DNA of 44,009 nucleotides from a virus: IMG/VR virus record IMGVR_UViG_3300042465_006666, positions 1-44,009 of that record, one strand, 5' to 3'. The notes beneath the pieces were generated by a model. The model had not been told where the DNA came from, made no database searches, and saw nothing but the letters and a program-made list of their open reading frames with translations. Shown here one piece after another: positions 15,555-22,461 of the stretch. A program made the translations under genes and the position numbers. The first letter of the stretch is position 1; each line of letters opens with the position of its first letter.

Positions 15555-15896
15555 ATGCTTACTACACCTGAAGCAATTGCTTTTGCCCCCCTTGGGCCGA
15601 CTGTATCATTCCTTGCAGCTACGCCCACGCCACCCACGGCTGCGCAAGCTACGACTAATACAGGAGAAACTCCAACAGGCTCGTACCGCGTAGTTAACTC
15701 GGGCGCAGTCACGGTGTTCTTGGGCGTTGGAACATCTAGCGCACGGGCTATTACGGCGGCTAGTACGCTGGCGACTTCAATTCCCCTGCTGCCGGGGGCG
15801 GTTGAGATTCTTCGCTTTGCCCCAAATCTTTACTTTACCGGTCTGTCTGCTTCAGGCACGGCGACAGTCTATGTAACCCAAGGCGGCGGGATATGA
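15555..15896 (+). CDS. Putative small virion/decoration-type protein
   Basis: This 113-residue protein is rich in Ala, Thr, Pro and Gly, with a beta-sandwich-like pattern: GSYRVVNSGAVTVFLGVGTSS, IPLLPGAVEILRFAP and GTATVYVTQGGGI. Similar short all-beta proteins in phages report as structural or fibre-associated. A GAAAG element precedes the ATG. It overlaps the next gene by four bases (ATGA), which places it in the same transcript as the lysis genes. Confidence 0.65.
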   Translation: MLTTPEAIAFAPLGPTVSFLAATPTPPTAAQATTNTGETPTGSYRVVNSGAVTVFLGVGTSSARAITAASTLATSIPLLPGAVEILRFAPNLYFTGLSASGTATVYVTQGGGI

Positions 15897-16147
15897 CAGA
15901 CGATGATTTTAAGCGTCTGGAAAGCAAGGTAGACAAGCTGACCGATGCCGTTGGCAAGCTGATCTTGTTCGAGGAACGGCAAGCTAACCAGGGGCAACGC
16001 ATAGGAGCAGTTGAAGCACAACTCAGCGTCCACGACGATGCGCTGCACCGGGTTGATCAAAAGATTGACCAGTGGGTTAACCGCGGCATGGGCGTTTGGG
16101 CTGCGGCGGCAATCGTGTTCAGTCTTGTCCAGTTCTGGAAAAAATGA
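15893..16147 (+). CDS. Coiled-coil protein with C-terminal membrane segment (lysis cassette)
   Basis: This is an 84-residue protein: a charged coiled coil at residues 1-65 (FKRLESKVDKLTDAVGKLI, then GAVEAQLSVHDDALHRVDQKID), then one hydrophobic segment VWAAAAIVFSLVQFW and a KK end. This layout is frequent just before phage holins and may encode a holin regulator or a class III holin-like protein. ATGA overlaps occur at both ends. The role is inferred from the neighbours: a 3-TM holin and an endolysin lie downstream. Confidence 0.65.
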   Translation: MTDDDFKRLESKVDKLTDAVGKLILFEERQANQGQRIGAVEAQLSVHDDALHRVDQKIDQWVNRGMGVWAAAAIVFSLVQFWKK

Positions 16148-16599
16148 TTGACGTAACCAAGGCCATTGGAGCAGTCGCGGCCAGCATTGCAGCCATTGGC
16201 GGCGGTTACACCTTGGCAGACAAGTTTGGCTGGTTTGACAGGGCTATATTGGAGTGGGCGCCAGAGCATTTTAAGATCACAGCAGCCGCTGGACAGCCCA
16301 TCAACGTCACAGTGGCCCGAATCAAAAAGCGCGATGACTGCTCTGTTGAAAGTTTTACGCCAAGCATTAGGGATGCGGCAGGCATGGTGCATGAGGCAAC
16401 GACAACAGCAAGCAAATTCAGCGGCCCAGCAGGGCCACAGATTGATACGTTTACCTACCAGTTAACGATGGTGCGAAAAGAGAAGATTGCGCTGGGTGCA
16501 GCTACTCTGCTGGCGACGATTAAGTACAAATGCCCAGAGGGTGAGCGCGTTGTGCAGTATCCCCGCCACGCAAACCTGTCATTTTTATTGGAGAAATAA
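16144..16599 (+). CDS. Membrane-anchored lysis-cassette protein of unknown function
   Basis: This is a 151-residue protein. Residues 5-24 (TKAIGAVAASIAAIGGGYTL) form an N-terminal hydrophobic segment or uncleaved signal; the rest is a soluble beta-rich domain with two Cys (DDCSVESF and KYKCPEG). The start is at 16144 by ATGA overlap with the upstream gene. A periplasmic domain tethered to the inner membrane in a lysis operon could act like a spanin component or a lysis regulator, but no lipobox or second spanin is visible. The 3' end overlaps the holin start by one base (TAATG). Confidence 0.65.
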   Translation: MIDVTKAIGAVAASIAAIGGGYTLADKFGWFDRAILEWAPEHFKITAAAGQPINVTVARIKKRDDCSVESFTPSIRDAAGMVHEATTTASKFSGPAGPQIDTFTYQLTMVRKEKIALGAATLLATIKYKCPEGERVVQYPRHANLSFLLEK

Positions 16600-17084
16600 T
16601 GGACTGGCTCAAACAGATTGCACCAACTATTGCCACTGCACTAGGTGGCCCACTGGCAGGCATGGCGGTGTCTGCTATCTCAAAAGCCATCGGCGTAGAT
16701 GAAGCAAAGGTTGGCGACCTAATCAGCAACAACAAGCTAACCGCCGACCAGATCGCGCAGGTGAAACTAGCTGAAATTGAATTGCAAAAGCAGGCGCAAG
16801 AACTTGGCTTGAACTTTGAAAAGCTAGAGGTTGAAGACCGCAAGAGCGCCCGGGATATGCAGGCCACGACTCGCTCAATGATGCCGCCATTGCTTGCTAG
16901 TGCTGTGACCATTGGATTCTTCAGCATCATGGTGATGATGTTCTTCAACCAGATCGACTCCAGCAACCCCGCTATTCTGATGATGTTGGGCAGTCTTGGT
17001 ACAGCCTGGACGGGCATCATTGCTTACTACTTTGGTTCCTCTGCCGGTTCTCAGGCTAAGACTGATTTGTTGAGCAAAAAATGA
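16599..17084 (+). CDS. Holin, GTA-type three-TM family
   Basis: This 161-residue protein opens MDWLKQIAPTIATALGGPLAGMA, a first hydrophobic segment. A charged helical linker follows (QVKLAEIELQKQAQELGLNFEKLEVEDRKSARDMQ), then MPPLLASAVTIGFFSIMVMMFF and AILMMLGSLGTAWTGIIAYYFGSS. This matches the three-TM holin pattern of gene transfer agents and many phages (GTA_holin_3TM type). It would permeabilise the inner membrane at lysis time and release the endolysin encoded next. TAATG and ATGA overlaps tie it to both neighbours. Confidence 0.88.
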   Translation: MDWLKQIAPTIATALGGPLAGMAVSAISKAIGVDEAKVGDLISNNKLTADQIAQVKLAEIELQKQAQELGLNFEKLEVEDRKSARDMQATTRSMMPPLLASAVTIGFFSIMVMMFFNQIDSSNPAILMMLGSLGTAWTGIIAYYFGSSAGSQAKTDLLSKK

Positions 17085-17485
17085 CACCGCACTTTACCCT
17101 TGCCGAGTTGACGCACACTGATCACCGCAGCCTAGACAACACGCCAAACGCGCAGGAGTTGGCCAATCTTCAACGGTTGGCTGAGTTTCTGGAGACAATC
17201 AAATCCACATTGGGTGGCAAACCAATAATGATCAACAGCGCCTTCAGGTCAAAGGCCGTTAATGACGCCGTGGGCAGCAAAGACAGCTCTCAGCATAGGC
17301 TAGGACTAGCTGCTGACTTCCGAGTTCCTGGGATGGCTCCTGATGCCGTTGTGAGGGCGTTGCTGCACTTGCCCTATGACCAAATCATCCGCGAATATGA
17401 CGCCTGGACGCACATCAGCATCAGCGACAAGCCCCGGCGTCAGGCGCTAATCATTGACCGCAGCGGCACACGTTTGTTTGCGTAG
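17081..17485 (+). CDS. Endolysin, M15 family peptidase
   Basis: This 134-residue protein matches the peptidase M15A/M15_3 fold, which cleaves peptide cross-links of peptidoglycan. FTLAELTHTDHRSLDN is the usual N-terminal lead-in; INSAFRSKAVNDAVGSKDSSQHRLGLAADF contains the SxHxxGxAxD zinc motif (His and Asp ligands), and WTHIS gives the third ligand His. It has no signal peptide, as expected for a holin-dependent enzyme. The start overlaps the holin stop (ATGA). Its last 39 bases overlap the end of the leftward gene at 17447..17644. Confidence 0.9.
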   Translation: MTPHFTLAELTHTDHRSLDNTPNAQELANLQRLAEFLETIKSTLGGKPIMINSAFRSKAVNDAVGSKDSSQHRLGLAADFRVPGMAPDAVVRALLHLPYDQIIREYDAWTHISISDKPRRQALIIDRSGTRLFA

Positions 17486-17644
17486 CAGGCGCATTGCATC
17501 CTTGAGGTCACCGCGCAACTGCTCCAACGCCTCTTGCTGCTGCTGAAGGCGGATGTAGGCGTCTAGGGCGAACTTGTCCAGTGTCGTGCGTTCCCAGGCT
17601 GCAAAGTTCGGTAGATCGTTCAATTTAGCGTTTTCAGTGACCAT
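17447..17644 (-). CDS. Small helical hypothetical protein (65 aa)
   Basis: This 65-residue protein has a helical, Gln/Leu-rich middle (YIRLQQQQEALEQLRGDLKDAMRLLRK), likely a coiled coil. The start lies inside the end of the upstream gene (17634..17948), the usual coupling in this leftward string. Its 3' end overlaps the endolysin gene tail to tail, marking the meeting point of the leftward and rightward transcription blocks. Function unknown. Confidence 0.6.
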   Translation of the reverse strand: MVTENAKLNDLPNFAAWERTTLDKFALDAYIRLQQQQEALEQLRGDLKDAMRLLRKQTCAAAVND

Positions 17645-17948
17645 TTTTAGCTTTCAGTTTGGCTTCCACCGCCAGTGCAATCGCCATGTGATTCCCCGTC
17701 TGCCAAAACTCATCGGTGTCAATTTGTGCGAGGTCTTCTGCCTCCAGTCCTACCCACGGGCGCTGTGAGCAAACGTGCCCGCAGCGGGGGCAGTCAACAA
17801 CTTGCTCTGGCTGTGCTGCCTGCCATCCTGCCCATGCCCAGTACGCTGCTGAATCTTCCTTAAAGGGGTTTGCCGAGTCGTCATAGTCGCTGTCCCACCA
17901 GTCGTTGAAACTGGCGCTAGTGCGTTTCCACTGTGCTGCGTCAGTCAT
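17634..17948 (-). CDS. Hypothetical protein with zinc-ribbon-like CPRCG motif
   Basis: This is a 104-residue protein. It has an acidic and Trp-rich N-terminal half (FNDWWDSDYDDSANPFKEDSAAYWAWAGWQA), then VVDCPRCGHVCSQRPWVGLEAEDLAQID, where C-x2-C plus one more Cys suggests a small metal site. Proteins with the pattern SAAYWAWAGWQAA are common in phages and prophages, without known function. ATGA overlap with the upstream gene sets the start. Confidence 0.65.
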   Translation of the reverse strand: MTDAAQWKRTSASFNDWWDSDYDDSANPFKEDSAAYWAWAGWQAAQPEQVVDCPRCGHVCSQRPWVGLEAEDLAQIDTDEFWQTGNHMAIALAVEAKLKAKNGH

Positions 17949-18130
17949 GGTTTCTCCTTGATGTTGTGGGCGGCTTCGATGGCTCGGGCAAAGCTGTGGA
18001 AATCGTCCCCGCCATAGCCTGCTGACCGTTTGTAAAGCTTTTCAATCTCCTCATCCGTCAGCGGCTTGCGCTGTGCTGCCTTGCCGTCGTAATAATAGAC
18101 CTGCGTGTCATCGTCGTCTTCGTTGATCAT
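17945..18130 (-). CDS. Small acidic hypothetical protein (61 aa)
   Basis: This 61-residue protein begins MINEDDDDTQVYYYDGK, followed by PLTDEEIEKLYKRSAG and FHSFARAIEAAHNI, a pattern often seen in phage small proteins. The start at 18130 is chosen because it forms an ATGA overlap with the 37-aa membrane protein upstream; an in-frame start at 18208 would bury most of that gene. Function unknown. Confidence 0.65.
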   Translation of the reverse strand: MINEDDDDTQVYYYDGKAAQRKPLTDEEIEKLYKRSAGYGGDDFHSFARAIEAAHNIKEKP

Positions 18131-18240
18131 GTCAAGTACCCCAATACAAAAGCCAATGCCGCAAGCGACACCAGCGAGATTACGCTTGCAATGCCAAGTG
18201 CCACCCAATCGGGGCGGTACAAGTCTTCGTCGTCGTTCAT
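18127..18240 (-). CDS. Single-TM microprotein (37 aa)
   Basis: This 37-codon gene encodes a short acidic N-terminus (MNDDEDLYRPD) followed by one hydrophobic helix (WVALGIASVISLVSLAALAF) and a short tail. Both ends are coupled: its ATG overlaps the stop of the gene at 18237, and its stop overlaps the next ATG (ATGA). Chance ORFs rarely show this on both sides. It is a small inner-membrane protein of unknown role. Confidence 0.6.
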   Translation of the reverse strand: MNDDEDLYRPDWVALGIASVISLVSLAALAFVLGYLT

Positions 18241-18500
18241 GCCCGATTCCCCCTACTTGGCAGGCTGAACGCTCGCAGGCTACCTACTCTCGGCACTTGA
18301 GCGGTGTAATCACCATCACCGATCTTGTACTCCGGTCGCTCCCACAGGTCGTTATGCCCTGCTTGAACTTCCTCGGGATTCTTCACTCGCTCAACATACG
18401 GCCCGAGTGCCCCAACGGACTTTTTAATTTCTTTGCCAACAATGTTGCTAGGTTTTCTAGCTAAGTGCAGAGGCAAAGCCTCTCGTTCTGGTTTTTTCAT
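18237..18500 (-). CDS. Basic hypothetical protein (87 aa)
   Basis: This 87-residue protein opens with a charged region (MKKPEREALPLHLARKPSNIVGKEIKKSV), then ERVKNPEEVQAGHNDLWERPEYKIGDGDY, a pattern I recall only from uncharacterised phage proteins. The start overlaps the previous stop (ATGA). Nothing indicates a function. Confidence 0.6.
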   Translation of the reverse strand: MKKPEREALPLHLARKPSNIVGKEIKKSVGALGPYVERVKNPEEVQAGHNDLWERPEYKIGDGDYTAQVPRVGSLRAFSLPSRGNRA

Positions 18501-18802
18501 AGCATTCTCACTTTCGTTTTCTTTCCGTGTTTAGTGTAACATTGGACTTGACCGTTGGGTAGTAACTCCCAGGCCGCATTTTCTCCGCACATAGCCTGTG
18601 CGTCGGCTTCTAACTGTGCCCACTTCTCTGCAAGGCGATGGTGTGCCTGGGCTTGAGCAGCAGCGGCCTGAGCAGCACGGACTTCCCCCGGCCAGTCTAA
18701 CAGGTAGCTAGTGCTTAGTACTCCTGCAATAACGATTGCAAGGAGGGTGTTGATGAAACTGTGGTATAATCCACGCGGTTTATGAAATCGTAATTCGCGC
18801 AT
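18497..18802 (-). CDS. Membrane-anchored hypothetical protein (101 aa)
   Basis: This 101-residue protein has a TM segment at about 17-37 (INTLLAIVIAGVLSTSYLLDW), then an Ala/Gln-rich helical part (AAQAAAAQAQAHHRLAEKWAQLEADAQAMCG) and a C-terminal CYTKHGKKTKVRML with a Cys pair. The topology would suit an i-spanin, but no o-spanin is seen and the gene points away from the lysis genes. Its first codons carry palindromic element P5 (18774-18800). Confidence 0.6.
   Translation of the reverse strand: MRELRFHKPRGLYHSFINTLLAIVIAGVLSTSYLLDWPGEVRAAQAAAAQAQAHHRLAEKWAQLEADAQAMCGENAAWELLPNGQVQCYTKHGKKTKVRML
18774..18800 (-). repeat. Dispersed palindromic element P5
   Basis: On the minus strand this reads GCGCGAATTA, a 7-base centre, then ATAAACCGCG. 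It matches the consensus GCGCGGATTA-N7-ATAATCCGCG of four other copies. It sits in the first codons of the 101-aa gene. Confidence 0.5.
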
Positions 18803-18814
18803 AGTAAATCCAAG

Positions 18815-20002
18815 TTAGGGAGAGGTTGCCTGTAGCATGATACCTGCTGCAGTGTTGATGATGCGGAGCTGGCCGGAGTTGATTGCGCCGGAGAGGATGC
18901 CTTCGAAGTCGCGGAAGTCGGGGAAGTAGATATGGATCATCTTGTAAGCATCGTGGTAGGGGACGGAACCTTTGCGGCGGACGAAGTCGATGAAGCGCTC
19001 GGCTTGCATAGAGTCTTCGGTGCGACCGATGCGAGAGAAGACTCGGTGCATATCTTTTTCTAGGTCTTCTAGCATCTCGTTAGCAAGCTGGAGATCTTCG
19101 GAGGTCAGGATCAAGGAGCTGGAGCGGGAGGCGGAGAGCACCATTGCGACCTTGTGCATATGGGTTTGCTTGCGGGCGGCGTAGCCTTCCAGCATCTGGT
19201 CATCCATGCGGGAGGCGGCGTCCTTCCAGAACCTCTCGTACCAAGCGCGGCCCCACTCGCGAGCGCCGGAGGAGATCGTGTAAGGGCCGGTGAGCATGGC
19301 GATGCGCTCGAGGTCTTCGATAAGCTTGACACGCATCTCGGTGTCGCCAGCACCTACTTGCTCGTCAACGTAGGCAACGTAGCGTTCTTTGGTGTCTCCG
19401 TAGACAAAGATGCAGCGGGAAGACAGTCCGCCGCCGATCATTGCTTGGGGCATATTGTCAGCAATCCAGTGCGGGGTAGTGCCAGCTTGCAGGTTGATCC
19501 AGGGTGCTTCTATGATATCATTCCCTGACATTTTGGTGATCTTTTCGTAAGTTTTCTTTCCATCCCAGAGCTCGATGAGTAAGTTTATCATCTCCTTGTC
19601 TTGCAGGTTGAGGAGCGAGCCGAGTTCCGAGGCGACTAGGGTGAGCGGCGACATAGGATGCCACTCGGCATTGTACTCGAAGGACTCGGAGGCGGACGCG
19701 AAGGCGGTGACGAGGGCTTGCCAGGTGATAGCGTTAGGCCCGAACTTGATGCCGGGCACTTGGCGAAGCAGGTCAGTCGATATGTCGATGGTGGTGGACT
19801 TGGCGATGATGCCTGGCGGCCCTACGAAGATGATGTAGAAGGAAGGATACCAGCAGAAACGCTTCATGTCAATCCAGACCCTGCGGCGAAGGCAACCGGC
19901 GACTGTGCCTACGGCACTCCAGAAGTGCATACGCTTCGGCGCCTCGGTGACGGACGCGTACTGGAGGTACTGAGGAATCCAATCAGGGTAGTTACGGGTC
20001 AT
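18815..20002 (-). CDS. DUF3987-like replication ATPase (putative helicase)
   Basis: This is a 395-residue protein. YPSFYIIFVGPPGIIAKSTTID at about 54-73 is a P-loop of the kind seen in phage DUF3987/D5-like proteins, but the Gly usually before the Lys is Ala. LTLVASELGSLLNLQDKEM looks like the Walker B acidic segment, and the C-terminal 80 residues resemble a winged helix (FIDFVRRKGSVPYHDAYKMI). It follows the DNA polymerase gene in an ATGA overlap, so it is probably the replicative helicase or an accessory ATPase. No DnaB-type helicase is otherwise visible. The start at 20002 (MTRNYPDW) was chosen over a TTG six bases upstream. Confidence 0.7.
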   Translation of the reverse strand: MTRNYPDWIPQYLQYASVTEAPKRMHFWSAVGTVAGCLRRRVWIDMKRFCWYPSFYIIFVGPPGIIAKSTTIDISTDLLRQVPGIKFGPNAITWQALVTAFASASESFEYNAEWHPMSPLTLVASELGSLLNLQDKEMINLLIELWDGKKTYEKITKMSGNDIIEAPWINLQAGTTPHWIADNMPQAMIGGGLSSRCIFVYGDTKERYVAYVDEQVGAGDTEMRVKLIEDLERIAMLTGPYTISSGAREWGRAWYERFWKDAASRMDDQMLEGYAARKQTHMHKVAMVLSASRSSSLILTSEDLQLANEMLEDLEKDMHRVFSRIGRTEDSMQAERFIDFVRRKGSVPYHDAYKMIHIYFPDFRDFEGILSGAINSGQLRIINTAAGIMLQATSP

Positions 20003-22461
20003 ACACAATCTCCCCAGGAGACAGCGGAAGTCTTGACGCCTGTGGGGATGATCAGGGGCGGGTCGTAGGGAATCTCGATGCGGGAGTGCTTCTCCATGAG
20101 AGGGAGGATCGTAGCGGAGCGATGCGTGGGGAACTGTCCAGCAAGGGAGTCGTGGACTTGGAGGAGCACTTGGACTTCCGGAATGTTCTCGTAGAAGGAA
20201 GTCCAGATCCGATTGATCAGGATGCCAACAGTGGACTGAGGAACCCAGGCAAGGGCTTCGGGGAGAAGCGCTTCGAGCCTGTCGAATATGTACCAGCGGT
20301 AGCCCCAGCGGTTCTCAACAAAGCGATGGCGGTTGATCTGGTCAAAGGTGCGAGTATGCCACTCTCGGATGCCCGGATGGGCGGAGAACCAGTACTTCTG
20401 CGCAACGTCGATTTCGTGGATCGTGCGGCCAGTGTGACCTGCAACAGTCTTTGCACCTCCGCCGTAGTTGGTAGCGTGGCAGAACACCTTGGCGAATTCC
20501 CTAGCGTGCTTAAGCGGAGCGCGATGGTCGCGGTAGTTCGGGTGGGATTCTACCAGCTCGTCAAGGGGGGGCGGGGACTTCTTAGCTAGAATGTACGCGT
20601 TGAGCAGGTGCATATCGACGCCCTGGAGCATGGCGGCTATCCAGTCCGGTTCGGCAGCCTCGCGTACGACTACTTGAAGATCCGCCCTATCCAGATCCAT
20701 GTCGAAGAAAGTGAAGCCTGGATCTGGGCCGTACATACTGCGAATGTTCGGGAGAGTGAAGTCCATAGAGCCTCGAGCCGCGGCCTTGCCGGACGATTTA
20801 CTCTTTTCAGAAGGGATTGTTTGGAGATTTCCGCCAGATCCGAAGGGGTTCTTGGACGAAGAAAGTCGATAAGAATACGGCGCAGATTTTCCACCGGCAT
20901 CTCCTGCTATGTTGAAGGAACAACGCATCCGGCCGTCGTCGTCTAGAGGCATCATGACGAAGTCGCCGAGGAACTTGTTGAGGGTACGAATGTCTGCGAT
21001 AGCGTTGCAGAGAGGCTTGACGAGAGGCTCTTTGGCCGCGATCTTGCTGAGGGCTTCGTCATCGCAGGTTGGGTTCATCGTTGTCTTGCCGGCTAGGATG
21101 ACGCGCTTGTAGATGACGGGTTGCTTGAGGTCATCGTAGAAGAGCGTCTGCATCTGCTTGGGGGAGGCAGGGTTGATTGAGTGTCCTAGGACATTGTGGA
21201 GAAAGGCTTCGCGGTGGGAGAGCTCTTCCTGGATATCAAGGGCCATTTGGTTCTTGATCTCGTGACGGATGCGGACTCCACGGAGCATCGCGCGCAGGAC
21301 AGGGTAGAAGAGCTTCTGCTGGTGTATGTCAACCTCAGCAAGGTGCATGGACTCAGCGACTTGCTGGAGGACTTCACCGGACTCTCGCGTGTATACGCAG
21401 TCTTGGAGGTTGTAAGTCCAGCGTTGTTCCTCCGGAACGTCAGAGGCAATCTTCCCTTCGTCTTTCCAGTAGACGTACCAGTCCGCGTACATGGAGGCGA
21501 TGAAGGCTAGGCCCTTGGGCAGCGCGCAGAAGACGCTGTGCTGAGTTATCATTGTATCCTGGCCGCCGTTCGGGATAAAGTGCCAATGGCGGTAGACATA
21601 CTGCGCGTCGTAGAGGCCGTTTTGCCAGCGCACCTTGACGTTCTTATGCGTAAGCAAGCGATAGATTGCGAAGACAATCTGAGACTCCTCGTCGGCAGAC
21701 CAGTAGCCCTCTGGCTTGCCGCGCGCCATCAGGGGGATGCACAGAGCGTCTTGGCGCGACCAGCTGAGGCCGATGCAGTCTATATGTCCTCCGCGTGTCT
21801 CGATATCGAAGTCAATCCAGACCGTCTCGGCGAATGCGGTAGCGTCGGAGTGCAGGGCCTGGAGGCAAGTGAGTGCTTGCGGGAACGTCGGGCGGACTAG
21901 GAAGTTCCAGGTTGGCTTGTTATCGTAGACGCGGGAAGTCATGTGACGCTTGAGGCGGCGGAGGTCGGAGAGGACTACCGCACGCTGGTTCCACTCGCGA
22001 ATGACTGCGCCAGGGGTAAGGGTTGGTATGACCTTGATGCTGTCGGAGGTTGACAGGAGTGACCCGCGCCACTTGAGCACACCCCAGTGGCCGGTTAGTG
22101 CCCAGAGCGCTAGGTTGCCCATGGCCAAGATGATGTTCGGCTGCACCATCTGGATTTCCGTGAGGAGTTCTGCGTAGCCCTCGTGGATGTGGTAGGTGCA
22201 GTACTTGTCCTTGAGCAAGGTGTGATGGGCGGATATGTCTTTCTTTTTCAGGGCAATCCAGGTGGACAGCTGGCCCAGCGGGGGACGCTCCTTGCAGACG
22301 TAGGTAGCGTAACACTCTGAGCGCATCACGCCGACTTCGTGGAGCATACGATTAAGCTCCATGCCGGAGGCTCCGTCGAAGGGCTGACGGTCACGCTCGG
22401 CAGGGAACTCCCCGACGATCATCACGCGAGTAGGGATAGGGCCTTCGCCTTTTACTCGCAT
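19999..22461 (-). CDS. Family A DNA polymerase fused to a UDG-like N-terminal domain
   Basis: This 820-residue protein is the replicative polymerase. Residues 1-165 resemble uracil-DNA glycosylase family 4/5 (GEFPAERDRQPFDGASGMEL at 17-36), but the motif-2 His is Thr149 in IPTLTPGAVIR and no N-terminal CxxC is present, so glycosylase activity is doubtful. The 3'-5' exonuclease has D219-x-E221, N281/D285 and Y350/D354. Polymerase motif A is DMDLDRADLQ (D587, D589; the usual steric-gate Glu is Asp), motif B has R654, K658, His662 in place of Phe762 of Pol I, and Y666; motif C is QVHDS at 768-772. A one-base overlap (TGATG) with the methyltransferase gene fixes the start. UDG-like fusions are known to me from SPO1-like polymerases. 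Confidence 0.92.
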   Translation of the reverse strand: MRVKGEGPIPTRVMIVGEFPAERDRQPFDGASGMELNRMLHEVGVMRSECYATYVCKERPPLGQLSTWIALKKKDISAHHTLLKDKYCTYHIHEGYAELLTEIQMVQPNIILAMGNLALWALTGHWGVLKWRGSLLSTSDSIKVIPTLTPGAVIREWNQRAVVLSDLRRLKRHMTSRVYDNKPTWNFLVRPTFPQALTCLQALHSDATAFAETVWIDFDIETRGGHIDCIGLSWSRQDALCIPLMARGKPEGYWSADEESQIVFAIYRLLTHKNVKVRWQNGLYDAQYVYRHWHFIPNGGQDTMITQHSVFCALPKGLAFIASMYADWYVYWKDEGKIASDVPEEQRWTYNLQDCVYTRESGEVLQQVAESMHLAEVDIHQQKLFYPVLRAMLRGVRIRHEIKNQMALDIQEELSHREAFLHNVLGHSINPASPKQMQTLFYDDLKQPVIYKRVILAGKTTMNPTCDDEALSKIAAKEPLVKPLCNAIADIRTLNKFLGDFVMMPLDDDGRMRCSFNIAGDAGGKSAPYSYRLSSSKNPFGSGGNLQTIPSEKSKSSGKAAARGSMDFTLPNIRSMYGPDPGFTFFDMDLDRADLQVVVREAAEPDWIAAMLQGVDMHLLNAYILAKKSPPPLDELVESHPNYRDHRAPLKHAREFAKVFCHATNYGGGAKTVAGHTGRTIHEIDVAQKYWFSAHPGIREWHTRTFDQINRHRFVENRWGYRWYIFDRLEALLPEALAWVPQSTVGILINRIWTSFYENIPEVQVLLQVHDSLAGQFPTHRSATILPLMEKHSRIEIPYDPPLIIPTGVKTSAVSWGDCV

